Shown piece by piece: positions 36,201 to 44,985 of a stretch of DNA of 64,000 bases. A program made the translations under genes and the position numbers. Below the pieces are notes generated by a model. The model ran no database searches, was not told where the DNA came from, and saw only the letters and a list, made by a program, of their open reading frames with translations. Numbering within the stretch: the stretch's first letter is position 1; the number at the start of each line of letters is the position of its first letter. The stretch covers positions 1 to 64,000 of the forward strand of contig LFMX01000023.1 of NCBI GenBank assembly GCA_001184405.1, written 5' to 3'. This DNA is from Candidatus Burkholderia humilis. GTDB taxonomy: Bacteria; Pseudomonadota; Gammaproteobacteria; Burkholderiales; Burkholderiaceae.

Positions 36201-37374
36201 TGAGCGGTTGTGTCCCGGCTTGAACGGTGCTTGGATCTTTGGGATGCAGGTGTGACCTCCCGCATGTTCGCCCTTGATGGCGGGCATTTGCGTGCCAACG
36301 GTCAGGGCAATTAGTTCGCCCGCACGTCGTTTGCTGCCGAAGCGGCCTAAGGCCAAAGAAGTTAGCTTACCCGCGTTTCATCGGGCGCCGGGCATGTCGA
36401 TGCAGAGTCAAAAATGCGCCGCTTACGGCTATTGCTCAAAGCGAAACCGATACGCGGCGCAACGCGTATGCAGAAATCATTTAACAGGAAAATTAAGTTT
36501 CCTTCAGTGGGCTGCCCCACGAAAACCCCTATTTACGACTTGACGAAACGGATAAAATCGTCTCGAACAACTGGTATGGAGAATAGGAATCTGGGTAGAC
36601 AAATAGGTGGGCGGGTTCGATGCTGCCGGCGCAGTGATAGGTTTGTACGACCGCTCGCCTTTTTGGCATGTTCGTTAGATTACAGGGTGCGCGCACGCAC
36701 CGCTTCTAGACTTGACGATGTTCGCGAAGGCATGATCGCATCGCGGGTATGTGCAACCGTGCGATTGCGCGCTGCGTTGATGTTGATCAGTCGAGCCATC
36801 ATCGATCACGAGATGCGTGACGTCTCAAGCCGCATCGAGCTGCGCGGCACGCTTGGCATGAACTCAGGTGTCGATCAAAGGCGAGCACGCAGACGTCAAA
36901 CCCGCGGCCTAAGCGCTTAGCTTGGCGAAGCGATTTTGCTTAGGGGCGCAAAACTATGGATGGCTTAATTACAAAGATGTTCGGTCCTACGCCTAAATAA
37001 ATCCTGGCGAATAGCCTGCAATTTTTTAAGCATCGCTTCGACCTTAACGAACAAAAGCGCTTTGCCCTTAGAGAATCAAAGCTGATCGTGATGTAAACGT
37101 CACCGCTTCTCGAGTGCCAACCCTTTGCCCATTCTTCTAAAGTCTTTATGTTTAAATAAGACTTGGTTTTGCAGCGGTTTGCAGCACAGTCGCTCAGAGC
37201 GAGCACGACGCTTGCTACTCCACGCGCTACGCTTAGCCGAAAAGCCTTAGGCGACTGCATGCTCAACGGTCACATATAATTCCCTGCAAAAGACTTGCAG
37301 GTTTGTTTCATGGCTGCTCTGTGCCGTTCAAAACGGCATCCACCGCAACACCGATCCACGCAAGGACTCCAACC
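36201..37374. other. 1.2-kb non-coding, low-GC stretch between the flippase pseudogene and the histidine-kinase-like gene
   Basis: Several open frames exist (plus 36414-36920, minus 36940-37266), but none has the local codon bias, a good SD or a recognisable product. I therefore leave them out. The stretch contains a perfect 12-bp palindrome, CTAAGCGCTTAG at 36909-36920, which overlaps the GGCCTAAGCGCTT string shared with 34377-34389. It may be the eroded remains of genes that began the polysaccharide cluster, plus promoters on both sides. Confidence 0.5.
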
Positions 37375-38499
37375 GTGACAACGTCTTTTTCCGGTACGGT
37401 CGAACCCGCAGGCGCGCAGTCGAACGACTCCGCCGTCGCAGGGAACGACGGCGTGCTGGTGCTCGATGCAGCCCAGCGTTGCCTGTCGGCCGATGCCGTC
37501 TTTGCCCATTTATTCGATATCGATCTGTCCATGCTCACCGGCCACATGCTGAGCGAGACCTCGCTGCCGCGTCCGCTCGCCGTTGCGCTCGGCGAGGCAG
37601 CGGATGCCGCACTGGCCGGCAATGGCACGCGCCGCGCGCACGTGAATATCGACGAGAGCGGTGCTGCGCGCGCCTTCACCGTGCTCGCGCTGCCCTGCGC
37701 CGAATCGGTCACGCTGATCGTGTCGCCGTGCGCGAGCGGGGCATCGGCGGATGCGGACGTCATCGCGCGCGTCGCGCATCTGCGTGCCGAGGCTGCGCTC
37801 TTCATGCGGGATCACGTGCTGTCGATCGTGTCGCACGATCTGCGCGGCCCGCTCAACGCCATTCATAGCTGGGGCTATGTGCTCGAGCGCAAGGTCGACG
37901 CCAACGATCCCGCCGCGCAACGCGCGCTGACGGGCATTCGCTCGGGCGTCGAGCAACAGGTGAAGCTCATCGAACAATCGGTCGATACCATGCGCGCCGA
38001 GACTAAAGCCATCGCGCTCAAGCTCGCGCCGGTCGCCATGCGTCCGCTGCTCGGGTATGCGGCGTCGCTCGCGCAGGCGGGGATCGCAAATGCACGCGGC
38101 GTGACGTTCAACATCGATTCGCCGCTCGCCGAAGAACAGATCGAAGGCGATGGCGAGCGTCTGCTGCAAGCGCTCTGGCTCATGCTCGCGTTCGCCGCCG
38201 AAGCCAGCCCGCGCGACGGCGAAGTACAGATCACGAGCAATGTCGAAGGCAGCATGTGGCGCACGGACGTGCGCTTCACGGCATCGGCGCAAGCGCTCAA
38301 CGATGCATCGTCGCCGCATGTGTTCGAAGCCTTCGCGCGGCGGCGAGCGCTGGAACTGTGCGAAGCGGGCCGTATCGCGTGGGGACTGGCGCTGTGCAAG
38401 CGCGTGTCCGAGGCGCACGGCGGCGCGTTCGAGCACAGCGATATCACCGATGGCGCGCAGGTCACGCTGTCTATGCGCGCGCCGGTCGCGGGAATGTAG
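37375..38499 (+). CDS. Histidine-kinase-like protein with degenerate ATPase domain
   Basis: A 374-residue soluble protein. It has a PAS-like N-terminal region (about 25-115), then a HisKA dimerisation helix with the phospho-acceptor His154 in LSIVSHDLRGPLNAIHSWGY, and a HATPase-shaped C-terminus. The ATP-binding boxes are eroded: the N box reads RLLQALWLMLAFAAEA with no asparagine, no DxGxG box is present, and only part of the G2 box remains (IAWGLALCKRVSEAHGG). It may be a phosphate-accepting partner or pseudokinase rather than an active kinase. GTG 37375 with AAGGA upstream is chosen; the longer frame from 37303 has no SD. No response regulator gene is adjacent. The reading frame itself is intact. 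Confidence 0.75.
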   Translation: MTTSFSGTVEPAGAQSNDSAVAGNDGVLVLDAAQRCLSADAVFAHLFDIDLSMLTGHMLSETSLPRPLAVALGEAADAALAGNGTRRAHVNIDESGAARAFTVLALPCAESVTLIVSPCASGASADADVIARVAHLRAEAALFMRDHVLSIVSHDLRGPLNAIHSWGYVLERKVDANDPAAQRALTGIRSGVEQQVKLIEQSVDTMRAETKAIALKLAPVAMRPLLGYAASLAQAGIANARGVTFNIDSPLAEEQIEGDGERLLQALWLMLAFAAEASPRDGEVQITSNVEGSMWRTDVRFTASAQALNDASSPHVFEAFARRRALELCEAGRIAWGLALCKRVSEAHGGAFEHSDITDGAQVTLSMRAPVAGM

Positions 38500-38568
38500 C
38501 GATGTAAATTCACTTTCGATTGCCTGTCGCTCATATACTGACGTTTTCCTTTTTCGAAGAGAGTTGCT

Positions 38569-39933
38569 TTGGTTCAGGTTGTCGCGCTGATCGGCGCATT
38601 GTTGCTCGTCGCATTGAATGGTTTTTTCGTTGCGTCGGAATTTGGGCTCGTCAAGTTACGGGCGACGCGCGTGCAGGCCATCGCGCGCAAAAACGGCCTT
38701 CCGGGCCGGCTGCTCGCGAAGGTTCACGGGCAGCTCGATGCATATCTCTCCGCGTGTCAGCTCGGCATTACACTGGCATCGCTCGGGCTGGGCTGGATCG
38801 GCGAGCCCGCGTTCGCCACGCTCCTGCATCCGCTTTTTGCGCTGCAGGGCGTGACGTCCGAGAAGCTCGTCGAATCCATCTCGCTCTTCTTTGCGTTCAC
38901 GGTCATTTCGTTTCTGCATATCGTCGTCGGCGAATTAGCCCCTAAATCATGGGCTATTCGTCGCGCGGAGCAAGTGGGCCTGTGGCTCGCCACGCCGCTT
39001 TATGGTTTTTACTGGGTGATGTACCCGTTCATCTGGGTGCTCAATACCAGCGCGAATTGCGTGCTGCGGCTTTTCGGCATGTCGGGGGAACATGACCACG
39101 ACACGCACTATTCCACTGACGAACTCAAGCTGATTCTGCGCGGCAAGCGCATGCCGGGCGCAGCGTCGTCTTATAACGAGGACGAGTGGAACACCATTGC
39201 GCACTCGCTGGATTTCAGCCGCATGACCGTGTCCGATCTGATGCGTCCCGCGCATGAACTCGTCGGCCTGCGCAATGATCTGCCGATGCGTGACAACCTC
39301 GCGGTGATCGCGCGGCATCGCTTTTCGCGCTATCCGCTTTTCGCCGATGCCTCCGGTGAACGCGTACTCGGCATGATCCATCTGAAGGATCTGATGCTTG
39401 CAGGCAATGGCGCAAGCCGCGGCTTCAACTTCAGTCTGTCGAAGGACACGGACAAGTTCGACAAGCTCTCGCGTCATATGCGTTCGGTGCAATACGTCGC
39501 GCCGAATCTGTCGGCGCTGGAATTGTTCCGATGCTTTCGCAAGGGTGCGCCGCATCTGGCGATCGTCGGACGAAAGGGTGCGAAGCCGATCGGCTTTATC
39601 ACGCTCGACAATCTGCTTGGCGCGCTCGTCGGCCAGATTCACGACGAATTCCGTCAGGGCGATGCCGACTGGTCACGCATGGACGACGGCACGCTGATGG
39701 GCAAGGGCAGCTTGCCCGTGGTGTCGCTGGAGCGCGCGCTGGGTATCGATATCGATGAAGGGCGCGCGGAATCGGTCGGCGGACTCGTGATCAATGCGCT
39801 CGGTGATTTGCCGACCGAAGGGCAGCGCGTGGAGTTCGAACAGTTCGATATCGTCGTGAAGAAGATGAAGGGGCCGCGCATCGTGCTGGTGCGCGTCTAC
39901 CCCCGCGAAGAAGCCCTTGAAGAGGCCGATTAA
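38569..39933 (+). CDS. CNNM/CorC (HlyC-type) membrane protein
   Basis: A 454-residue inner-membrane protein with the DUF21/CNNM transmembrane domain (VALIGALLLVALNGFFVASE, ASLGLGWIGEPAFATLLHPL, FLHIVVGELAPKSWAIRRAE), two CBS domains (MRPAHELVGLRNDLPMRDNL onward and FRKGAPHLAIVGRKGAKPIG) and a C-terminal CorC_HlyC domain (GGLVINALGDLPTEGQRVEF). Family members are linked to magnesium/cobalt efflux or homeostasis; the older hemolysin name is misleading. The start is TTG 38569 after GAAGAGAG. Its stop overlaps the stop of the convergent treY gene in a shared TTAA (39930-39933). Confidence 0.88.
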   Translation: MVQVVALIGALLLVALNGFFVASEFGLVKLRATRVQAIARKNGLPGRLLAKVHGQLDAYLSACQLGITLASLGLGWIGEPAFATLLHPLFALQGVTSEKLVESISLFFAFTVISFLHIVVGELAPKSWAIRRAEQVGLWLATPLYGFYWVMYPFIWVLNTSANCVLRLFGMSGEHDHDTHYSTDELKLILRGKRMPGAASSYNEDEWNTIAHSLDFSRMTVSDLMRPAHELVGLRNDLPMRDNLAVIARHRFSRYPLFADASGERVLGMIHLKDLMLAGNGASRGFNFSLSKDTDKFDKLSRHMRSVQYVAPNLSALELFRCFRKGAPHLAIVGRKGAKPIGFITLDNLLGALVGQIHDEFRQGDADWSRMDDGTLMGKGSLPVVSLERALGIDIDEGRAESVGGLVINALGDLPTEGQRVEFEQFDIVVKKMKGPRIVLVRVYPREEALEEAD

Positions 39934-42826
39934 GGCTTCGGTACGCCTTCCTCCACCAGCAACGCAACAGGCATCACGGCGAGCGCATCGCGCATGAAGA
40001 GGCGCTCGCCATCGGCCTTTGGCGCATTCAGGCTGAGCCAGTCGAAGAGCGCGCGCGAATGCAGCGCTGCGGGCAATACGATCGATGTATCGCCCCAACG
40101 CGAAGGCTCGACATGCGGCACGTCGTTCGACGCATCGAGCAAAGGCGCGGCAAGCCGCGTCGCGATCACGATGGCAAACGCACTGCCCGCATGACGCGCA
40201 TACGCGATCACCTTTTCTGCGTGCTCGCCTTCCACCTTCAGCGGAATGTATTCGCCCTGCGCAAACAGCGATTCGCAATGTTTGCGCAACGCCAGCGCGC
40301 GTCGCACGATGGCGAGCTTCACGCGGCCATCGCGCCAGTTTTGCAGTTGCTCGGACGGCGGACCTTTGGCCTCGACTTCAGCGAGCCATTCGCGACGCAA
40401 CGCGTAATCGACAGGGCGGCGATTGTCCGGATCGACGAGACTAAAGTCCCACAAGTCCGTGCCCTGATACAAATCCGGCACGCCCGGCGATGTCAGCCGC
40501 AACAGCGTCTGCTGCAGACTGTCAATCGCGCCGAGCGGCCCGATGCGCTTCACGAATGCCGATAGCTCCTGCACAAGAAGCCATTGCGCCGCTGCGGCGC
40601 GACGATATCGAACAGGAAGTCCTTGCACGCGTTCTCATACGCTTCATCCGGCGCGAACCAGCTCGTGCGCAGCTTGCCTTCACGCAGCGCCTTCAACTGC
40701 CATTGCCACACGCGTTCGGCGAGTTCGTGCACGCCGGCTTCATCGTTCGGATCGAGCGTGAGCGGCCAGCAACCCACGAGCGTTTGATACAGCATCGTTT
40801 TGGCGGCGGGACCGGGCGCCCATTCGTCGTTGCCTGACGCCTGGCGTCGCAAAGGCGTATTCAACGTGGACCATTGCCTGAGCGTCGTCGCCCATTCATC
40901 CGGAATCTCGCTCATCGATGCAATGCGCGCCCGCACATCTTCACCGCGCTTGTGATCATGCGTCGCGGTGCACAACATGGCGTGAGGGAAGGCGGCGAAG
41001 CGTTCCTGATTGCCGGCGTGAAAGTCATCGACGGAAAGGGAAAACTCGCTGGGATCCGCGCCCACTTCATTGCGCGAGATGAGACGTCCATAGCGATAGC
41101 ACGCCGTATCCTCGATCGCTTTCGCCGCAACGGGCGATGTCAGTTGCGAGAACAGCGTCTGCGCCGCGCGACGTTGCGATCCGCTCGACGGCTGCGGATT
41201 CGCATTGCTCTGCGCCTGATTCTTGTCGCGATTGCGCTCCGCCGTGTGATCACGCTGACGATCATGACGTTCCGGCACCGCGTGTGCTTCGTCGGGCAAG
41301 TTGCCGCCGAGCCATTGCGCGACCTGATCCAAGATCTGATGATCCGCACGCACGAGCACCTTGCGCGCGGCCTCCAGCGCTTGCGAAAAATAGCGCTCGT
41401 CTTCGGCACTGCGCATGCCACTGACCGGATAGATGCGATGCACTGCATAGTGCACGACCAGTTCTGCAACGACGCGACGAATCGACGTGAAGGTGAAATC
41501 ACGCGTGTTCTGGGCATCGCGTGCAATACGATGCAGCGCGCGCGTCACGCGATCCAGCTCCGCCGACAAATTTTCCGCGAGTATCTTGCGCTGTGCGATG
41601 AGCGCTTCATCGGCGAAACTCGCGCTTCGTCTGGTGAGTTCGGCCCACAGATTCGAGAGCGGTTCTTCGCCGTTCGGATCATGCAGCAGCGCGCCGACAT
41701 CGTTCATGAAGTCGTAGCCGGTCGTGCCATCGACGTTCCAGTCACGACGCAGCGGCTCGCCGCGCGCCAGAATTTTTTCGACGACGAAGTACGTGCGCCC
41801 ATTGCCATGCTGCAAAGGCTCGGGCCGTTGGGACAACTCTTCGAACCGCGCGCGCAGACGCTGGCAATATTCGCGCGATTCCGCGAGACCATCGACGTGA
41901 TCGACGCGCACGCCATCGATCAAGCCTTCGGTGAAGAGCCTGAAGATCAGCGCATGCGATGCCTCGAACACTTCGGGCCGCTCGACACGCACGCCGCCCA
42001 GCGTGCTCACGTCGAAGAAACGGCGCCAGTTCACTTCGTCAGCAGCGGTGCGCCACCATGCAAGCCGATAATGCTGGCGTTCCAGCAAGCGATGCAAACG
42101 CTCGCGGCCCGCCAACGTATCCGGCGCATGCGCGGCGAGAATCGCGGCGATCGCGGCCTGTCCGCCCTCGGTTTGTGCGATCGTCACCAAGGCGGTGCGC
42201 GCATCGGCGGCGCGGGGTTGATCGGCGGGCTGCGTCGTCAGACCTGCGAAGCGTTGCGCGAGCTCGGGCGCTTCCTGAAGCACCGCGGGGTAATCGACCG
42301 GACACACGGGGAACACGTTCGAGTAGTACTCGATCACGAAACGCCCTTCGTCCGCGCGATACACCAGCTTGATCTTGCCGCCTTGCAGTTCGTCGCCATA
42401 CGACGCGCCGAGGAACGGCGCGAGCACTTTGCCGCGCAAGGCAGGGTCGGGCGAATGCCAGTCGATATCGAAGAAACGGGCGTGCGCGGCGTGCCGTCCC
42501 CATTCGAGAATGTCCTGCCACCATGCATTTTCCGATCCGCCTACGCCCATATGATTCGGCACGATATCGACGATCAAGCCCATCTCGTGCGCGCGCAGCT
42601 TCTCGACGAAACGCCGCAACGCGTCTTCGCCGCCAAGTTCGGGATTCACTTGCGAATAGTCGACGACGTCATAGCCGTGCGTGGAACCGGCGGTCGCGGT
42701 CGTGATCGGCGATGCGTACGCGTGACTCACGCCGAGCGACGCGAAGTAGTCCACTTGCGCGGCGGCATCGTCTAAAGTGAAGCCCTTGTGAAGCTGTAGT
42801 CTGAGCGTGGAGCGTGGAACGGTCAT
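39930..42826 (-). pseudogene. treY: Maltooligosyltrehalose synthase, one frameshift near the C-terminus
   Basis: A GH13 enzyme that rearranges the reducing end of maltodextrin to a trehalosyl unit, substrate for TreZ. From ATG 42826 (MTVPRSTLRLQLHKGFTLDD) it has VSHAYASPITTATAGSTHGY, VDIVPNHMGVGG, DGVRVDHVDGLAE (nucleophile region), FVVEKILARGE (acid/base region) and CTATHDHKRGEDVRARI. At about 40576 a C is missing (GGCTTCTTGTG for GGCTTCCTTGTG). The last 210 residues (LVQELSAFVKRIGPLGAIDS, LLRLTSPGVPDLYQGTDLWD) are therefore in another frame, ending at 39930. A Gln/Arg/Asn-rich linker interrupts the middle (about residues 535-570), as in some relatives. Its ATG overlaps the malQ stop (ATGA). 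The truncated product would lack the C-terminal part and is probably inactive. Confidence 0.88.
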
Positions 42827-44985
42827 GGTGATTCGGATGGTTTCGATGTGTCTTCGTTGGATTGCACGGACCGCTTGCGCGCCGTATCGACGGCAAGCAG
42901 GCGGTTGCAAAAGGCATCGTCCTGAAACAGTTCGTCGACGGGCAGCGACAAACGGCGACGCCAGTTCGGATGCTCGTCGATGGAGCCGGGCAAATTCGGT
43001 TGATCCACGAGCGCAAGCAAATCTTCGAGCGGATACGTGACGAGCGGCGCGGGCGTCGCGGCCACGAAGGCGAGCGCTTCATCGACGGGCGCATTGTCGA
43101 TGTCAGGCGGGTCGACATCATCGGGCGCGAGCTGCGCATCCTGAAACGCCTGCCACAAGTGCCTGCGATCCACACCGCGTTCTTCGAGCGCGACTTCGAC
43201 GGGGTCGCGCCCATCGGCGCGCGCCATCGTTTGCCCGATCTTCGCGCGCCACACGATGTCTTTGCCGTGCCACCAGCCGGTCACGGTCGGCAGATCGTGC
43301 GTGGTCGTCGTCGCGGTCACGCCGCTGTCCCACTCGCGCGGCGGCTTGAACCCGTCGCCATCGACGGCGCGTTCGAACCACAGCACGCGAATCCCTAGCA
43401 ATCCGTGCTCCTGCAATCGCTCGGAAAAACTCGGCGGCACCGTACCGAGGTCTTCGCCGACGACGATCGCACGGAACCGCCACGATTCCAGCGAAATCAG
43501 ACGAAGCATGTCTTCGAGCGGGTAGCGCAGATACGCGCCGTCTTTCGCGCTTTCGCCTTCCGGCACGAGCCACAGACGCCGCAAGCCGAGTATGTGATCG
43601 ATCCGAATGCCGCCCGCGCACTTGAACGCACAGCGCAGCATGTCGATGAATGCGGAAAAGCCTTGCGTGCGCATCGCGCGTGGCGAAAACGTCGTGAGTC
43701 CCCACGATTGACCGGCCTGATTGAAAAGATCGGGCGGCGCGCCGACGGACACGCCCGTCAGCATTTCATCGCGATACGACCAGGCGTGACTGCCCGCACT
43801 ATCGCAACCGACGGCGAGATCGGCGATGAGGCCGACGGCCATGCCCGCATCGCGCGCGGCGTGTTGTGCGTGTAGCCGCCCCTTTTGCGCGAGCCATTGC
43901 GTGAAGAGATAAAAATCCACTTCATGGCGATTGGCCTCTGCGAAAGCGGCGACGGCATCGCTGCGCGGATCGCGCAGGTCGTCGGGCCAGTTGCGCCAGT
44001 GCCCTTCGCCGTGCTTCGCGATCTGTTCGGCCTGCAAGGCTTCGAAGCGCGCGTGGTCTTCGAGCGGGCGGTCGCCTTCATCGATAAACGCAGAAAAGTC
44101 CTTGAAAAAGGGCGTTTTCTTATCTGTTATGAAGGTCTCGTACATCGCGCGCAGAATCGCGAGGCGCGCTTTCATGGCGCGTGGCCATTCGATCAACGTC
44201 AGTGCTTCGAGCGACTTGAACTCTTCCGCGACGCCGGCCTTGTCGATTGCCGCGCGCGCCGCGAGCGCGCCGAGCACCGCTGCAAAATCGATATGCGCGA
44301 TGTTCAGAAAGAGCCGCGACGACGGCGAATATGGGCTGAACTTGTACGGCTCGGTGCTGAACATCGCGTGCATCGGGCTGATGGTGACGGCATGTCCGCC
44401 GCGCTTGGCCGTTTGCATTGCGAGCGCGGCAAGCGCCGTGAAATCGCCGATGCCGCCATCGCCTTCGCGCCGCAAGCCATACACTTGCGCGGCCACGCCC
44501 CAAAGCGGTGGCGCGTTGGCATCGTCTTCGTGCAGCGTACGCCATGCATCGTCGATCGTATAGCAGCGCGGCGGCGCGACCGCGAGCGTTGTGCGATGGT
44601 CGTTGATCACGAGCGTGTGATAGCCCGGCTCCGAGAGCGGCGAAAGCAGCGCGGTCTCGCCTTTGGGCGACGTAAAGCGCCCGTCGATGACTTCACCGCT
44701 TTCCATTTCGATGCGATACCGCGCGCCCGACTTCGCCACCGACACCGGCAACGCGATCGCGCGATCCACTTCGGCCGTAATGAGCGGCGGCAACTTGCGA
44801 CCGCTGATTTCGGCATCGAGTGCGGAGAGGCTTTGCTTGAGCTGCGCCGCGTTGCTGCACGGCAGACCGAGCTTTTCGAGCAGAATGCGCAGCGTGTTTT
44901 CAGGCACGCGCTGCATTTGTTTATGCGCGTTCTGCCATTCCACTTCGAAACCCGCGCGTTCGGCGAGCGTTTCGATCGTGCTCAT
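42823..44985 (-). CDS. malQ: 4-alpha-glucanotransferase (amylomaltase)
   Basis: A 720-residue GH77 enzyme that transfers maltodextrin segments between chains. It has an N-terminal extension typical of proteobacterial MalQ, then WGVAAQVYGLRREGDGGIGD, ISPMHAMFSTEPYKFSPYSP, IRIDHILGLRRLWLVPEG (nucleophile Asp), VVGEDLGTVPPSFSERL (acid/base Glu) and TTTTHDLPTVTGWW. The start ATG 44985 overlaps the treZ stop (ATGA), and its own stop overlaps the treY start (ATGA), so treZ-malQ-treY are translationally coupled. Longer frames to 45108 run into treZ and are rejected. Intact. Confidence 0.93.
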   Translation of the reverse strand: MSTIETLAERAGFEVEWQNAHKQMQRVPENTLRILLEKLGLPCSNAAQLKQSLSALDAEISGRKLPPLITAEVDRAIALPVSVAKSGARYRIEMESGEVIDGRFTSPKGETALLSPLSEPGYHTLVINDHRTTLAVAPPRCYTIDDAWRTLHEDDANAPPLWGVAAQVYGLRREGDGGIGDFTALAALAMQTAKRGGHAVTISPMHAMFSTEPYKFSPYSPSSRLFLNIAHIDFAAVLGALAARAAIDKAGVAEEFKSLEALTLIEWPRAMKARLAILRAMYETFITDKKTPFFKDFSAFIDEGDRPLEDHARFEALQAEQIAKHGEGHWRNWPDDLRDPRSDAVAAFAEANRHEVDFYLFTQWLAQKGRLHAQHAARDAGMAVGLIADLAVGCDSAGSHAWSYRDEMLTGVSVGAPPDLFNQAGQSWGLTTFSPRAMRTQGFSAFIDMLRCAFKCAGGIRIDHILGLRRLWLVPEGESAKDGAYLRYPLEDMLRLISLESWRFRAIVVGEDLGTVPPSFSERLQEHGLLGIRVLWFERAVDGDGFKPPREWDSGVTATTTTHDLPTVTGWWHGKDIVWRAKIGQTMARADGRDPVEVALEERGVDRRHLWQAFQDAQLAPDDVDPPDIDNAPVDEALAFVAATPAPLVTYPLEDLLALVDQPNLPGSIDEHPNWRRRLSLPVDELFQDDAFCNRLLAVDTARKRSVQSNEDTSKPSESP

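Noticed and set aside
36414-36920. Plus-strand 168-codon frame in the same gap
   Set aside because: Composition is Arg-rich and shadow-like, with no domain or ribosome site.
36940-37266. Minus-strand 108-codon frame in the 1.2-kb gap
   Set aside because: Third codon positions are not G/C-biased, there is no SD, and the Lys/Arg/Ser-rich product matches nothing I recognise.
40874-42775. Long plus-strand open frame (633 codons) opposite treY
   Set aside because: It is the high-GC shadow of treY: Arg/His/Ala-rich, no recognisable domain, and the minus-strand frame encodes a clear enzyme.
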